From positions 248,001 to 312,000 of the forward strand of contig NZ_JAKZGR010000001.1 in the NCBI RefSeq assembly GCF_022549675.1: a stretch of 64,000 bases of DNA, given 5' to 3'. The position numbers were made by a program, and so were the translations under genes. Positions within the stretch are counted from its first letter, which is position 1. Each line of letters begins with the position of its first letter. The notes below the pieces were generated by a model, which saw nothing but the letters and a program-made list of their open reading frames with translations, made no database searches and was not told where the DNA came from. This DNA is from Belliella kenyensis. Its GTDB lineage: Bacteria; Bacteroidota; Bacteroidia; Cytophagales; Cyclobacteriaceae. Of this stretch, positions 53,197-63,336 are shown in pieces.

Positions 53197-54444
53197 CTAT
53201 GGCTTATCTAAGAATTGACTTCCCTCACTTTCAGGTAATTCTTCGATGTCTTTTAGCCTTCTTTGTATCACGCGGGTTCTGGTACCAACGAGCTGATCCA
53301 AATCACTATTTGCTTCATTTATCTTCTTTTGGGCCTTGCTGATCAAGTCTCCAAATTTATTAAATTCGGTCTTCACAGCACCCAAAACCTTCCAAACCTC
53401 ACCACTACGCTGCTGAATCGCCAGAGTCCTGAACCCCATCTGAAGACTGTTCAGAATAGCCGCCATGGTAGTAGGTCCTACCAGAATAACTTTAAAATCC
53501 CTCTGCAGCTGTTGTGCTAAATCACCTTCTCTGATCACTTCAGCATAAAGACTTTCCATAGGAAGAAACAATACTGCAAAATCAGTGGTGAAAGGTGGAT
53601 GGATATATTTATGATGAATATCTGCTGCGGCTTTTTTGACAGCCTTTCTCAAGTCTGCTTTTGCAGCATCTACCAGCAACTTATCGCCTAATTCATAGGC
53701 ATCAAGTAACCGATAATAGGTCTCTTGAGGAAACTTGGCATCTATGGGAAGGTACACTCGCTCATCCTGACCTGATCCTGGCATTTTTATGGCATACTCG
53801 ACGCGCTCAGTTGCACCTTGCTTAACCTGCACATTGTACTCATATTGCTCTGGTGCTAGCACATTTTCCAGTATGGCTTGGAGTTGATATTCTCCCAAAA
53901 TGCCCCTTGTCTTCACATTATTCAATACTTTTTTCAAATCTCCTACTCCCACAGCCAAATTCTGCATCTCTCCTAGTCCTTTCTGCACAGCCATCAACTG
54001 CTTGTTGACCAACTCAAAAGACTGCCCAATTCTAGCTTCTAAGGTTTTTTGAAGCTTTTCATCGACAGTTTCTCGCATTTTTTCCAACTTTTCGTCAGTA
54101 ATTGATAGCATCCGCTCTTGCTTCTGAATCAGGTCTTGAAACTTTTCTTTTTGCAAAGCATTAAATTCTCCAACACTTGATTTGAAGGATAATTCGAATG
54201 CACCAAGAGCCTCACGTTGTTCCTTAGAAGTAGCCCGCAGCGTATCAAAAACCAAACTAAACTGCTGAACAAGCCCTTGTGAAATCTCCTTTCTATTAGC
54301 TTGCATTTGATCATCAAGCTCCCTTCTAAGTGATTGAATCACATCTTTATCATCAGACTTAAGGCTAAAAGAACGGTAAATCAAAACAAACAAAAGAACC
54401 AACTGAATGGCACAAATGAGCATCAAAAGATTATCTGTATGCAT
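53197..54444 (-). CDS. rmuC: RmuC family DNA recombination protein
   Basis: I take the ATG at 54444 (MHTDNLLMLICAIQLVLLFV). The protein has one N-terminal membrane anchor, a coiled coil over residues about 40-170, and the RmuC catalytic-like domain: KTRGILGEYQLQAILENVLAP near 185 (positions about 53850-53910), LPIDAKFPQETY near 245 and AVLFLPMESLYAE near 297. RmuC limits DNA inversions at short inverted repeats and is thought to have a PD-(D/E)XK nuclease fold. The longer start at 54465 would overlap the hydrolase gene further. Confidence 0.92.
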   Translation of the reverse strand: MHTDNLLMLICAIQLVLLFVLIYRSFSLKSDDKDVIQSLRRELDDQMQANRKEISQGLVQQFSLVFDTLRATSKEQREALGAFELSFKSSVGEFNALQKEKFQDLIQKQERMLSITDEKLEKMRETVDEKLQKTLEARIGQSFELVNKQLMAVQKGLGEMQNLAVGVGDLKKVLNNVKTRGILGEYQLQAILENVLAPEQYEYNVQVKQGATERVEYAIKMPGSGQDERVYLPIDAKFPQETYYRLLDAYELGDKLLVDAAKADLRKAVKKAAADIHHKYIHPPFTTDFAVLFLPMESLYAEVIREGDLAQQLQRDFKVILVGPTTMAAILNSLQMGFRTLAIQQRSGEVWKVLGAVKTEFNKFGDLISKAQKKINEANSDLDQLVGTRTRVIQRRLKDIEELPESEGSQFLDKP

Positions 54445-55456
54445 AGCTATAATAATTAGGAGCACTAAAGTAATCTCGATCTGCTTGTATACCTAGGAAT
54501 GATAGATATTCTGCGACAGTCTCTGTCGGTCTTTCTTCCATAGGTACATGGCCTGTATGGTTGTATATTTTGACATATGCCTCTGGAAGCATCTTTTTAA
54601 AATGATCAGCATGACTTACTGGTATCCAAGTATCTTGCTTGCCCCACATGATCATGATGGGCATCTGGAGCTTATCTACTTCAATCACATACGGAGACTG
54701 ATTGGACATTCTATCTAAAGTAGCTTGTCTGTTACCTTCTCGTCGCATCAGCTCGTAGTACCGTGTCACCTGCTCATTATGAATTTTAGAATCATCATAA
54801 TAGACTTGCCTTAAATTAAAGCTGAACAACCACCTAGGCGTACATTTCAAAAGTATCTTTGAAGCCAAAGGACTATTGGCAATTTTAAAAATAGTAGGTC
54901 TTGATTTTGATTCCTTCTCCACTATTTCAACATTATCATTTTCTGACTGAAGATTGAATGCTCCTGCTGCATTGACTAGGTTCAAAGTAAGGACTTGATC
55001 AGGAAATGTAGAAGCTATCATCATCGCTACTGCCCCACCCATTGAGTTTCCTACGAGATGATATTCCTTTATTTCCAATTGTTGTGCAATGCTAGCTACT
55101 AGCTTTGCATAATCGTGTATTCCATAGCGCTTTTCAGGATCTGGTCCAGTAAGTCCGTGACCAGGGAGATCAATCGAGACCGTAAGAAAATGTTGTGACA
55201 ATTCTTTTTCCCATTCTTTCCAACAATGTAAGGATGAGAAACTTCCGTGTATTAGAAAAATAGCCTCCCCTTTGCCTTTGATACTTACATGGACGGGCAC
55301 CTGATCTACGGTGATCATGTGACTGTACTGATCCATATAGCGAGGTGCTAATTCATCCAGGGTTAGATCAGATCTATAGCTTGCCATCAGTATAATTGCG
55401 ATCAGAAGCAAAAGACTTAAAAGTCCCTTTGCGATTAGTAAACCTATTTTTTTCAT
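54431..55456 (-). CDS. alpha/beta hydrolase, membrane-anchored
   Basis: Starting at the ATG at 55456 (MKKIGLLIAKGLLSLLLLIA) the protein has about 341 residues with an N-terminal anchor. The oxyanion region is LIHGSFSS, the nucleophile serine is in VGNSMGGAV near residue 135, the aspartate in WGKQDTWIP, and the histidine in NHTGHVPMEERP. This is the general alpha/beta-hydrolase triad; substrate not predictable. Its 3' end overlaps the rmuC start by 14 bases, so the two are probably co-translated. An alternative start at 55549 would place a polar segment before the anchor. Confidence 0.85.
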   Translation of the reverse strand: MKKIGLLIAKGLLSLLLLIAIILMASYRSDLTLDELAPRYMDQYSHMITVDQVPVHVSIKGKGEAIFLIHGSFSSLHCWKEWEKELSQHFLTVSIDLPGHGLTGPDPEKRYGIHDYAKLVASIAQQLEIKEYHLVGNSMGGAVAMMIASTFPDQVLTLNLVNAAGAFNLQSENDNVEIVEKESKSRPTIFKIANSPLASKILLKCTPRWLFSFNLRQVYYDDSKIHNEQVTRYYELMRREGNRQATLDRMSNQSPYVIEVDKLQMPIMIMWGKQDTWIPVSHADHFKKMLPEAYVKIYNHTGHVPMEERPTETVAEYLSFLGIQADRDYFSAPNYYSYAYR

Positions 55457-55762
55457 GCTGCTGATTGGTATAGTTGTGATGGGAATAAAGGATGATGAAT
55501 CAATTTTACTTAACTTCACTGATTGTCTCAAAGTTAAAACTTGTTCCAAGTTTATGATTTATTAAAATCCAACTTTAGAAAGAGCAAAGATTACAAACTC
55601 TCATGAGTGGAAAACTGAATTTTGCAATTGAACTGGAAAATGACCGTTTTAGCTTAGCTTGAGTATTGGTAATATCACACTGACTGCTAGGGACAAGCAC
55701 TGATGGAACTGGGGTTAAACTACCGAGAAGCTCACGGGTTGATGATATTCACAAATTCTCAC

Positions 55763-56260
55763 TTAATTAGTCAATAGGAACTTTCTCGGAATATTTACAA
55801 TTAAATTTTGGTTGATCCCTGGCACTCGAATGATAAAATAGTCCTTGTTTCCTTTGTTTACACATTCTCCTTCCATTCCCTCTAATGCTCCACCGATGAT
55901 TTTGACTTGCTGTCCAGGTGCTATTTCTCCATTATCAGTTTCTATAGCCACTCCTGTTTCTAAAATTCTTTTGATCATCTCTATTTCAGAGTCACGAACT
56001 GTAGCATGCTCGCCATTGAAATTCACAAATTTAACTGCACCTGGTGTTTGAAGGCTTTTCCAAAGATTTATTTTAGATGTTTTTACAAATAAATAACCAT
56101 TGAATAGTGGGCGCTGAACTTTCTTTTTCCTATCACTCCACTGCCTTAACTCTTCTACTAAAGGTAAAAATACTTCAATGTCTTGATCTTCTAACCTTTG
56201 AGCTACTTTCTTTTCAGCCCGAGCTGTTGTGTATAATACAAACCAATGTAAATCTTCCAT
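55763..56260 (-). CDS. UpxY/NusG-like transcription antiterminator
   Basis: The 165-residue protein starts WFVLYTTARAEKKVAQRLED, the NusG N-terminal domain. It continues PLFNGYLFVKTS and ends in a KOW-like segment (GQQVKIIGGALEGMEGECV near residue 110). It is shorter than housekeeping NusG and resembles UpxY-type specialised antiterminators, which ride on polymerase to allow long polysaccharide operons to be read through. No such operon follows; the next gene on its strand is a hydrolase 214 bases on. It may act in trans. Confidence 0.82.
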   Translation of the reverse strand: MEDLHWFVLYTTARAEKKVAQRLEDQDIEVFLPLVEELRQWSDRKKKVQRPLFNGYLFVKTSKINLWKSLQTPGAVKFVNFNGEHATVRDSEIEMIKRILETGVAIETDNGEIAPGQQVKIIGGALEGMEGECVNKGNKDYFIIRVPGINQNLIVNIPRKFLLTN

Positions 56261-56283
56261 ATTTTCGTAAAGTACAAAAATAA

Positions 56284-56312
56284 AAACCCTTGAGATAATA
56301 TCCCAAGGGTTT
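56284..56312 (-). terminator. terminator of the RND efflux operon
   Basis: Arms AAACCCTTG and CAAGGGTTT with an 11-base spacer are followed on the minus strand by TTATTTTTG. It lies 36 bases after the RND pump gene and just before the UpxY-like gene. Confidence 0.82.
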
Positions 56313-56347
56313 AATCATTTAAAACCACCAACCTTTATTAAATCATG

Positions 56348-59300
56348 TTATTTGAATCTACGCAAAAACATGTTCAATTTGTCTGCCAGTAAATACATGA
56401 CAGGTACGATCACTAACGTAAGAAAGGTAGCAAAGGTTAACCCAAATATTACAGTCCATGCCATTGGGCCCCAGAAGTCTGCATTGTCACCACCAATGTA
56501 GAATTGTGGGTCAAATTCAGATAGCATGGTAGCAAAATTGATGTTCATACCAATAGCCAGTGGAATCAAACCTAACACAGTAGTGATAGCTGTAAGTAGT
56601 ACAGGTCTCAACCTTGTCTTACCTCCTTGTACTATACTATTGAGAAGTTCGTCGTAATCTAGAAACTCATCTTCACCTAGGCCTAATTCTTCTCTTCTAC
56701 GTGTTCTAACTAAGTTCGTATAATCGATCAATACTATGGCATTATTAACAACCACACCAGCTAGCGATATGATACCAATACCAGTCATGATCACCACAAA
56801 GTCCATATTGAAAATTACCAGACCTAAGAACACACCAATGGTACTCAGGATGACTGATGCCATGATGATGAATGGTGTGGTTACAGAATTGAATTGCGCC
56901 ACGATAATCAAGAAAATCACAGACACAGCAATAAAAAGTGCCCTCATCAAGAATGCTTGTGATTTTGCTTGTTCTTCTTGCTCACCAGTGAACTTCACCG
57001 TAATTCCATCTGGCCTGTTATGATTAGCTGCCAAATCTTTCAATTGATTATTGATCTCTGTTGGGTTGAAGCCATCTGTAACATTAGAGAAAATGGTGAT
57101 AACTTTCTCCAAATCTTTTCTCTTGACAGAACCGTATGTTGAACCATATTCAAGTGTAGCAACAGCAGAAATTGGAATTTCCTTTTGGTTTCCAAATTTA
57201 TCTCTGAAGTTGATTTTTTTATTGATCAAAGAAGTAATATCATATCTATATTCATCTTTCAATCTTAATTGAATAGGATAGTCGTCTTCTCCTTCTTTGT
57301 ATTTGGATACCTCCAATCCAAAAAGAGCAGTTCTCAGCTCATTTGCAATAGTAGAAGTAGAAAGCCCAAATCTTCTAGCCTTCTCTCTGTCGATGTTCAA
57401 TATCACTTCTGGGCTACCTAATTCCAAATCTGTCTTCAATTCTTCTATTCCTGGAATATTTGCAGATACCAGATGTTCTCTAAATTCACTTACATAAGCA
57501 ATCAGCTCTTCAAAATTCTCTCCAGCAACTTCAATATTTACAGCCTTACCAACTGGAGGACCATTCCTTTGCTTGTCTACTGTGAACAATACGCCTGGGT
57601 ATTTTTCTACCAATTCACGGATTTCTTCCATTACTTGATTGGTATTTATTCCATTTCTGAATTGACTTTCGACAAAGCTGATCGTAACCTTTGCTTTGTG
57701 AGGCGTATTGGCAATACTTGGGCCTTCTGATTCATCGCCAGTTCCTTCTCCTACTTGCGTTATGATAGATTCGATGATATCTTCATAAGGAGATAATACG
57801 CCCATCAATTCATCCTCCATAGACAATACAAAACTATTGGTAGCCTCAGTATCTGTACCTATTGGTTTTTCTATAAATACATTGACCAATGCTGGCTCAT
57901 TGTCTGGGAAAAACAGCACCTGAGGTGATCTTACGAATAACAATGCAATCGATAAGACCAATAACAAGTTGACACCAACAAAGAAAACATATGGTTTCTT
58001 TCCTGCAAGGGCATAGCTCAACACACCTTCGTAAGCATTTTCAAGATATACCAAAAATACATTTTGAAACCAGCGAATGGCTTTGCGCATCACCAATACA
58101 TTGAAAATGGTAAGCAAGGCTGCAATCATTGCCAAATTACCCATCACAATCCAACCGAAAATGTAAAACAGCAGTGCCAAACTAAAAAGTACTAAAGCGA
58201 TGATTAATGGCTTTTTGCGCGGTCTAACTTCGTCTAGGTTTTGTATTTTCATAAACATAGAAGTCAATACTGGATTGACCACTAAGGCTACAAACAAAGA
58301 AGATGACAATACTATAATCAAAGTAATCGGCAAGTATTTCATAAACTCACCGATGATATCATCCCAAAAAGCCAAAGGTAAAAATGCCGCAAGTGTAGTA
58401 GCTGTAGAGGTGATAATCGGCCATGCCACTTCTCCAACACCTTCCTTGGCAGCTTTTACAGCTGGCTTTCCTTCCTGCATCAATCTATAAATATTCTCCA
58501 CTACTACGATCCCATTATCCACTAGCATCCCAAGTGCCAAAATCAAAGCAAATAGCACCATCAAGTTCAGAGTGATTCCAAAGGCATTGAGAATCAAGAA
58601 TGAAATAAACATGGAAAGCGGTATAGCAATACCTACAAATAGGGCATTCCTAAATCCAAGGAAAAACATCAATACCAAAATCACGAGAATTACCCCAAAA
58701 ATGATACTATTCTCAAGATCGTTTACCTGCGAGCGAGTTTGCTTAGATTGATCATTGGTGATTGTGATTTCTAAGTCTTCAGGAAAGCGATTACTTTGGG
58801 CCCTTTCTATCAGCTCTTTGATTTTATCAGAAGCATCCAGTAGGTTTTCTCCACTTCTTTTGACCACATTGACCGTGACCACTGGCAGTTTGTTACTTCT
58901 GGCATATGAAGTTCTTTCTTTGAAGGTATCGCTAACTTCTGCGACATCACGGAGATAGACAATTTTGTTATTTTCTGTCTTCACTATGATCTCCAATAGT
59001 TCCATTGGATCTTTGAATTCACCAGCTATTCTCAAAGCTCTTCGATACTCTCCTGCGAGTAGATTTCCACCAGAGATTGTTAGATTTTCTTGACTTACTG
59101 CATCTGAAATATCAGAAAAAGCAACACCAAGAGCTTCCATTTTATAGATATCAGCATCTATTCTTATTTCTCTTTCAATGGTTCCTCTTAGTTCAGCTTT
59201 AGAGATTTCAGGTAATTTTTCAATTTCATCTTCTAGGTACTCCCCGAATTTCTTCAACTCTTCCTCCGTATAATTCCCCGAAATGTTAACATTCATGATA

Positions 59301-59755
59301 GGGAAATCAGAAGTATTGATTTCAATTACATCTGGCTCTCTATCTAAATCTGTAGGTAATTCACTTTTAGATTTATCCACAGCATCCTTTACATCTTGAA
59401 TTGCCTTGGATATTTCTACACCAGGATTGAATTCAATTACGATAGATGAAAAATCTTGGACAGATGTAGATTTGATATCCTTGACATTGTTTAGGGATTT
59501 TAGCTCTTTTTCGATAGGTCTAGTGATCAAGTTTTCCATATCGACTGGAGAGTTACCAGGATATGCCGTACCTACATATACGGTAGGGATTACAATCTCA
59601 GGAAAACTTTCCTTAGGCATTGTTCTATACGCCATCAAACCTAAAATGGTAATGATGAAGACCAATATAACAATGGATGTTTGGTTGTCAACTGAAAGTG
59701 AACTTAATCCAAACTCCCTTGTGATTTCTTTTTTCTTTTCTTCTTGGTTGGACAT
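56348..59755 (-). CDS. RND efflux pump inner-membrane transporter (AcrB/MexB-like)
   Basis: The 1135-residue protein has the RND plan: a first helix (TSIVILVFIITILGL), a large periplasmic porter domain, helices 2-6 with ILALGMLVDNGIVVVENIYR near residue 410 (proton-relay acidic residue region), a second porter domain, and helices 8-12. It is slightly longer than AcrB (about 1050). It exports drugs, dyes or lipids using the proton gradient. It is the last gene of tetR-tolC-mfp-rnd, 7 bases after the adaptor gene. Confidence 0.95.
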   Translation of the reverse strand: MSNQEEKKKEITREFGLSSLSVDNQTSIVILVFIITILGLMAYRTMPKESFPEIVIPTVYVGTAYPGNSPVDMENLITRPIEKELKSLNNVKDIKSTSVQDFSSIVIEFNPGVEISKAIQDVKDAVDKSKSELPTDLDREPDVIEINTSDFPIMNVNISGNYTEEELKKFGEYLEDEIEKLPEISKAELRGTIEREIRIDADIYKMEALGVAFSDISDAVSQENLTISGGNLLAGEYRRALRIAGEFKDPMELLEIIVKTENNKIVYLRDVAEVSDTFKERTSYARSNKLPVVTVNVVKRSGENLLDASDKIKELIERAQSNRFPEDLEITITNDQSKQTRSQVNDLENSIIFGVILVILVLMFFLGFRNALFVGIAIPLSMFISFLILNAFGITLNLMVLFALILALGMLVDNGIVVVENIYRLMQEGKPAVKAAKEGVGEVAWPIITSTATTLAAFLPLAFWDDIIGEFMKYLPITLIIVLSSSLFVALVVNPVLTSMFMKIQNLDEVRPRKKPLIIALVLFSLALLFYIFGWIVMGNLAMIAALLTIFNVLVMRKAIRWFQNVFLVYLENAYEGVLSYALAGKKPYVFFVGVNLLLVLSIALLFVRSPQVLFFPDNEPALVNVFIEKPIGTDTEATNSFVLSMEDELMGVLSPYEDIIESIITQVGEGTGDESEGPSIANTPHKAKVTISFVESQFRNGINTNQVMEEIRELVEKYPGVLFTVDKQRNGPPVGKAVNIEVAGENFEELIAYVSEFREHLVSANIPGIEELKTDLELGSPEVILNIDREKARRFGLSTSTIANELRTALFGLEVSKYKEGEDDYPIQLRLKDEYRYDITSLINKKINFRDKFGNQKEIPISAVATLEYGSTYGSVKRKDLEKVITIFSNVTDGFNPTEINNQLKDLAANHNRPDGITVKFTGEQEEQAKSQAFLMRALFIAVSVIFLIIVAQFNSVTTPFIIMASVILSTIGVFLGLVIFNMDFVVIMTGIGIISLAGVVVNNAIVLIDYTNLVRTRRREELGLGEDEFLDYDELLNSIVQGGKTRLRPVLLTAITTVLGLIPLAIGMNINFATMLSEFDPQFYIGGDNADFWGPMAWTVIFGLTFATFLTLVIVPVMYLLADKLNMFLRRFK

Positions 59756-59762
59756 AAGAAAA

Positions 59763-60890
59763 TTATTCTGTGATTTTTACGGTGAAATTATCCCCAACTT
59801 CTCTAAAACCCTTATCTACCAATACTTCCGAACCATTCAATCCCTCTTTTACTTCAGTAATTTCTTTGTAAGTCATTCCTCTGGTGATGTATCGCTTTTT
59901 AGATTGCTCATTTTCAACTACAAAAACATAATCTCCCTTGCTATCTTGAAGTATAAGGTAGTTTGGAACAGTGATGGCGTTATCCTTTTCATAATCATTG
60001 ATTTTCACTATTGAAATCATATTAGGTTTCACATTTTCCATTCTTGGTAAGAATACTTCCACTTTGAAGGTTCTGTTGTTTGGATTGATTACAGAGCCTA
60101 CGGACGACACTTTAGATTTCAAGGTCTGTTTTATAGAAGGAAATGCAATCTCGACAGAATCTCCTTTGCCAACTATACCAACATAGCGCTCCGAAACATC
60201 AGCCTCAATAAATAAATCACTCTCTCCGACAAACTGAAACATCGGCGTACCTGGCTGAACCAATTCACCAAGACGGACATTCACTGTCTCGATCGTCCCT
60301 GTAAAAGGAGCCCTAACTTTGGTTCTGTCCAGTTGGGTTTTGATTCCTGAAAGGTTTTTTTCTAAGGTTTCTTTTCTATTTTTTGCTTCAAGGTATTGGA
60401 TTTCAGTGCCAATTTCTTGCTTCCAGAGTCTTTCTTGTTTTTCGAAAACAATAGTCGCTAATTCTAATTGCTTCTGTACTTCATCCATGTTTCGTTCTAC
60501 TGACTCAGAGTCAATTGTAGCTAAAACATCGCCCTTGTTGACACGCATACCCTCTACAGCTCTTACTTCTTGGATTCTACCAGAAACTTCACCTGAGATA
60601 GCTACATTCTTTTTGGAAAGTACGGCTCCAGTGAGTTCTATAAAATGTCTAAAGTTTTCTTTTGAAGGAGTAGTAGTAGTGATCAAAACTGATTTTCTTA
60701 CGGTTTTTCCAAACTCAGGATCCAGTTTTGCAATCTCCTTTTCTAAGGCTTCAATTTCGCTATTTAAAGTAGCTACTTCCTTTCTTTTTTCTTCTAATTC
60801 GGATTTCTTCTGAGCCAATTCGTCATTACCTCCACAAGCTATAACAAGCATGGCAATAGGTAGAATCAAAAATTTCGATGACAATTTCAT
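59763..60890 (-). CDS. RND efflux periplasmic adaptor (MFP), lipoprotein
   Basis: The 375-residue protein has a lipobox ending at C19 (LVIACGG) and a coiled coil (residues 24-58) before the membrane-fusion body. It contains GEVSGRIQEVRAVEGMRVNKGD near residue 100 (lipoyl half; positions about 60530-60600) and VRAPFTGTIETVNVRLGELV near 195. It links the RND pump with the TolC channel. The extra N-terminal coiled coil is common in Bacteroidota adaptors. Confidence 0.94.
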   Translation of the reverse strand: MKLSSKFLILPIAMLVIACGGNDELAQKKSELEEKRKEVATLNSEIEALEKEIAKLDPEFGKTVRKSVLITTTTPSKENFRHFIELTGAVLSKKNVAISGEVSGRIQEVRAVEGMRVNKGDVLATIDSESVERNMDEVQKQLELATIVFEKQERLWKQEIGTEIQYLEAKNRKETLEKNLSGIKTQLDRTKVRAPFTGTIETVNVRLGELVQPGTPMFQFVGESDLFIEADVSERYVGIVGKGDSVEIAFPSIKQTLKSKVSSVGSVINPNNRTFKVEVFLPRMENVKPNMISIVKINDYEKDNAITVPNYLILQDSKGDYVFVVENEQSKKRYITRGMTYKEITEVKEGLNGSEVLVDKGFREVGDNFTVKITE

Positions 60891-60920
60891 ATATTATGTG
60901 CTTTTTTTCTTGATTAATTA

Positions 60921-62312
60921 TTAAAGTACTCCCAATGCTTTTTCTAATTCTACTTTTGCAATCAATGCATCATATAATGCGGAGAAATAGTTCGTCTCTG
61001 CTTCTTTCAATGCTGAGTCAGCTTCTACTACTTCTAGGTTTGATCCCACACCCTCTTGATACTTGATTTTAGTCATTTCAAAGACCTCTAAAGCAAGCTC
61101 TCTATTTTCTTCTTGGACTTTGAGTATGTTTATTGCATTCCTTAAAGTTATATTTGCCTGATGCCTTTCAAGTTCAATATTTTCTTCCAAAAAGAACTTT
61201 TGATTATCTAGTTGTCTGATTTTAACCCTATTTTGCTGAACTAGATAACTTTTCCTTAGTCCATCAAAAATTGGAATATTGAGCCTTAGGCCTGCAAATG
61301 AAGATGAAAACCAACGGTCATTTTCTAATAAAGAATTGAACCTCTCAGCACCTGTCACCCTTTGAAAAGTACCAAAAGCTGCAATGTTTGGCATGTATTG
61401 AACTTGATTGTTTTTGAGCTCTAATTGAGCCAATTCCAAATTGGTGTTTAATTGGTCTACCTCTACCCTTCGATAACCATTGTTTTCAAGAAGACTGGAA
61501 ATCTCGTCAAGTGAATGTATATCAGAAATGTTTTGCTCAAGCTCAATATCCAAATTGATAGGCATTCCAATTTGAACTTTTAAAAGTTCTTTACTGATTT
61601 TTTCAGCTGCATCTACCCTATCATATTCAGATTGTAAATTGTTAAGCTGGACTTTTACCCTACTTACATCAAGCTTTTCGACAAAACCTTCACCAAATAA
61701 GGCTTCAGTTTCTTTTAGAAGCTCCTTAATTCTACCTAAGTTGGCTGCTACTAGTTCTTTACGTTCTTTGTTAATTAGAACTGTGAAATAAGCCTTTTTG
61801 GTAGATTCAATGACATCAATTTCTGTTTTTTCTTTATCAAACTCTGTCAATTTCCTCAATGTCTTTGCCGCTTTAAGACCTACAAAGTAAGAGCCATTGA
61901 AAATCATCTGCTCGATATTGATTGACAAAGACGATTGATAGTTAACTGCAAATGGAATTACAGCAATGTCATCAGGCCCTCCTGAAGGTGGAGCATCTTC
62001 TCCACCTCCGCCTAAAAATTCTCCTGCTTCAGCTGGTAAGATGATCAATGGAGGCTGAATGTTCTTGGTCATTTCCAGAGTACTATTAATCTGGGGTAAT
62101 CCAGCCGCTCTGTTTTCTCCAATAATACCCTTTGAGATCAATACCTCCAATTGTGCATTTTTTGCTTCTACATTATTCTCTAGGGCATACTTAATGCTTT
62201 CCTCCAAGGTCAAAGACACTACTTGGTCTTGTGCTTGGGTCACCAATGGGTGAATTTGCATCATGATTACAGCCCAAACTCCAAAAAGGAATTTTAAATT
62301 CTTACTGTTCAT
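60921..62312 (-). CDS. TolC family outer-membrane channel
   Basis: The 463-residue protein has a signal peptide (residues 1-27, ending TQAQ) and two TolC/OEP repeats with long helices. The first includes LTLEESIKYALENNVEAKNA near residue 33 and the second KIKYQEGVGSNLEVVEADSAL near 420 (positions about 60990-61060). A proline- and glycine-rich loop, GEFLGGGGEDAPPSGGPDD near 100, is an insert at the extracellular side. Its start overlaps the tetR stop by 4 bases. Confidence 0.94.
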   Translation of the reverse strand: MNSKNLKFLFGVWAVIMMQIHPLVTQAQDQVVSLTLEESIKYALENNVEAKNAQLEVLISKGIIGENRAAGLPQINSTLEMTKNIQPPLIILPAEAGEFLGGGGEDAPPSGGPDDIAVIPFAVNYQSSLSINIEQMIFNGSYFVGLKAAKTLRKLTEFDKEKTEIDVIESTKKAYFTVLINKERKELVAANLGRIKELLKETEALFGEGFVEKLDVSRVKVQLNNLQSEYDRVDAAEKISKELLKVQIGMPINLDIELEQNISDIHSLDEISSLLENNGYRRVEVDQLNTNLELAQLELKNNQVQYMPNIAAFGTFQRVTGAERFNSLLENDRWFSSSFAGLRLNIPIFDGLRKSYLVQQNRVKIRQLDNQKFFLEENIELERHQANITLRNAINILKVQEENRELALEVFEMTKIKYQEGVGSNLEVVEADSALKEAETNYFSALYDALIAKVELEKALGVL

Positions 62313-62917
62313 TGCTGGTTGGTTTTCTTTTTTAAATAAGTGTTTTTCCCTTTTTCTGTAAATAATCCAAATATAAAATGTTCGAATACTTCCATATGTA
62401 ATTGACCCATGTCATAGACTGATGGTGGAAATTTTACAGGATCGAATAAGCTCGTCATTTGTTCTATACGCATTGCTGTGATGATCTCAATATTGATCTC
62501 AGGCCTAAAATATCCCGCATCTACTCCCTTTTCTAATATTTCCTTAATCTCAGCATGAATGTGCTTAGTCTTAAATTCTTCAAACAACTGCCAACATTCC
62601 GGATAATACCTTTGAATCTCGTTCAAGATAAATGGATTCATTTCTGAAAACCGCTTTCTCAGATAGTTTGATAGTTTGATCAGATGATCTATAACTTCCT
62701 CACTATTGGCTGGGAGTTCATCAATTCTACATTGATCATTTTCCAATTCCTGTTTAAATACAAATAGAACCAGCTGATTTTTGTCAGCAAATTCTTGATA
62801 TACGGTTTTTTTGGATACTCCCGCAAGTCTCGCAATATCATCCATCGTTACAGACCTGATTCCATATTTCATGAACTGCTCTCCTGCCGAAACGATAATT
62901 TTTTCTCTTGTGTCCAA
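62309..62917 (-). CDS. TetR family regulator of the efflux operon
   Basis: The 202-residue protein has a TetR HTH: GIRSVTMDDIARLAGVSKKTVY near residue 19 (positions about 62805-62865), followed by a ligand domain. The start is TTG at 62917: an in-frame TGA lies just upstream, and the next ATG would remove half of the HTH. It is the first gene of the tripartite efflux operon and probably represses it. An imperfect palindrome lies 13 bases upstream of the start. The ligand is unknown. Confidence 0.9.
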   Translation of the reverse strand: MDTREKIIVSAGEQFMKYGIRSVTMDDIARLAGVSKKTVYQEFADKNQLVLFVFKQELENDQCRIDELPANSEEVIDHLIKLSNYLRKRFSEMNPFILNEIQRYYPECWQLFEEFKTKHIHAEIKEILEKGVDAGYFRPEINIEIITAMRIEQMTSLFDPVKFPPSVYDMGQLHMEVFEHFIFGLFTEKGKNTYLKKKTNQQ

Positions 62918-62929
62918 ATCTCATTTAAT

Positions 62930-62951
62930 TTCCCGCAAAACTGCGGAAACT
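62930..62951. promoter_or_regulatory. candidate TetR operator
   Basis: The arms TTTCCCGCA and TGCGGAAA around AAAC form an imperfect inverted repeat of 21-22 bases, upstream of the tetR start. The site is of the right size for a TetR dimer. Autoregulation of the operon is inferred from position only. Confidence 0.5.
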
Positions 62952-63336
62952 TTCAATAAGTTCAAAGTTTCTTGGGTTTATTTTAGAATTAAATTTCAAA
63001 ATATTAAAAAACTAAAAGTACTATAGAATAAAAAATTAGAATTTCGTGCAAATTATATATCAAATTCTTTTTTTAGGCAAATGGCACGATGATAATATTT
63101 GTATTAAGAAAATCTATTTAATGTAATCAAACCATTGGATTCCATCAATGAATTAACATAAAATACATATTAGCTCAATAAAGTTCGCTCTTTTTAATTA
63201 AATTCAGTAAAAAAAATTGACTTAATTTGATTAATGGTTTACCAAACAACTAAACCTCTAAATATCAGCATTATGAAAGTAATAAAAATTCATTTGTGAC
63301 ATATGTTACATTGAATCCAATTCACAAAATGTATTT
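62952..63336. other. intergenic region upstream of the efflux operon
   Basis: These 385 very AT-rich bases lie between divergent units and should hold the promoters of the efflux operon and of the small gene to the right. I see one eight-codon open frame (ATGAAAGTAATAAAAATTCA) and no convincing promoter or RNA fold. Confidence 0.45.

Noticed and set aside
59406..60014. 202-codon open frame on the plus strand across the RND pump and adaptor genes
   Set aside because: It spans two real genes in antisense and shows only the hydrophobic pattern expected from the reverse of a membrane protein gene.
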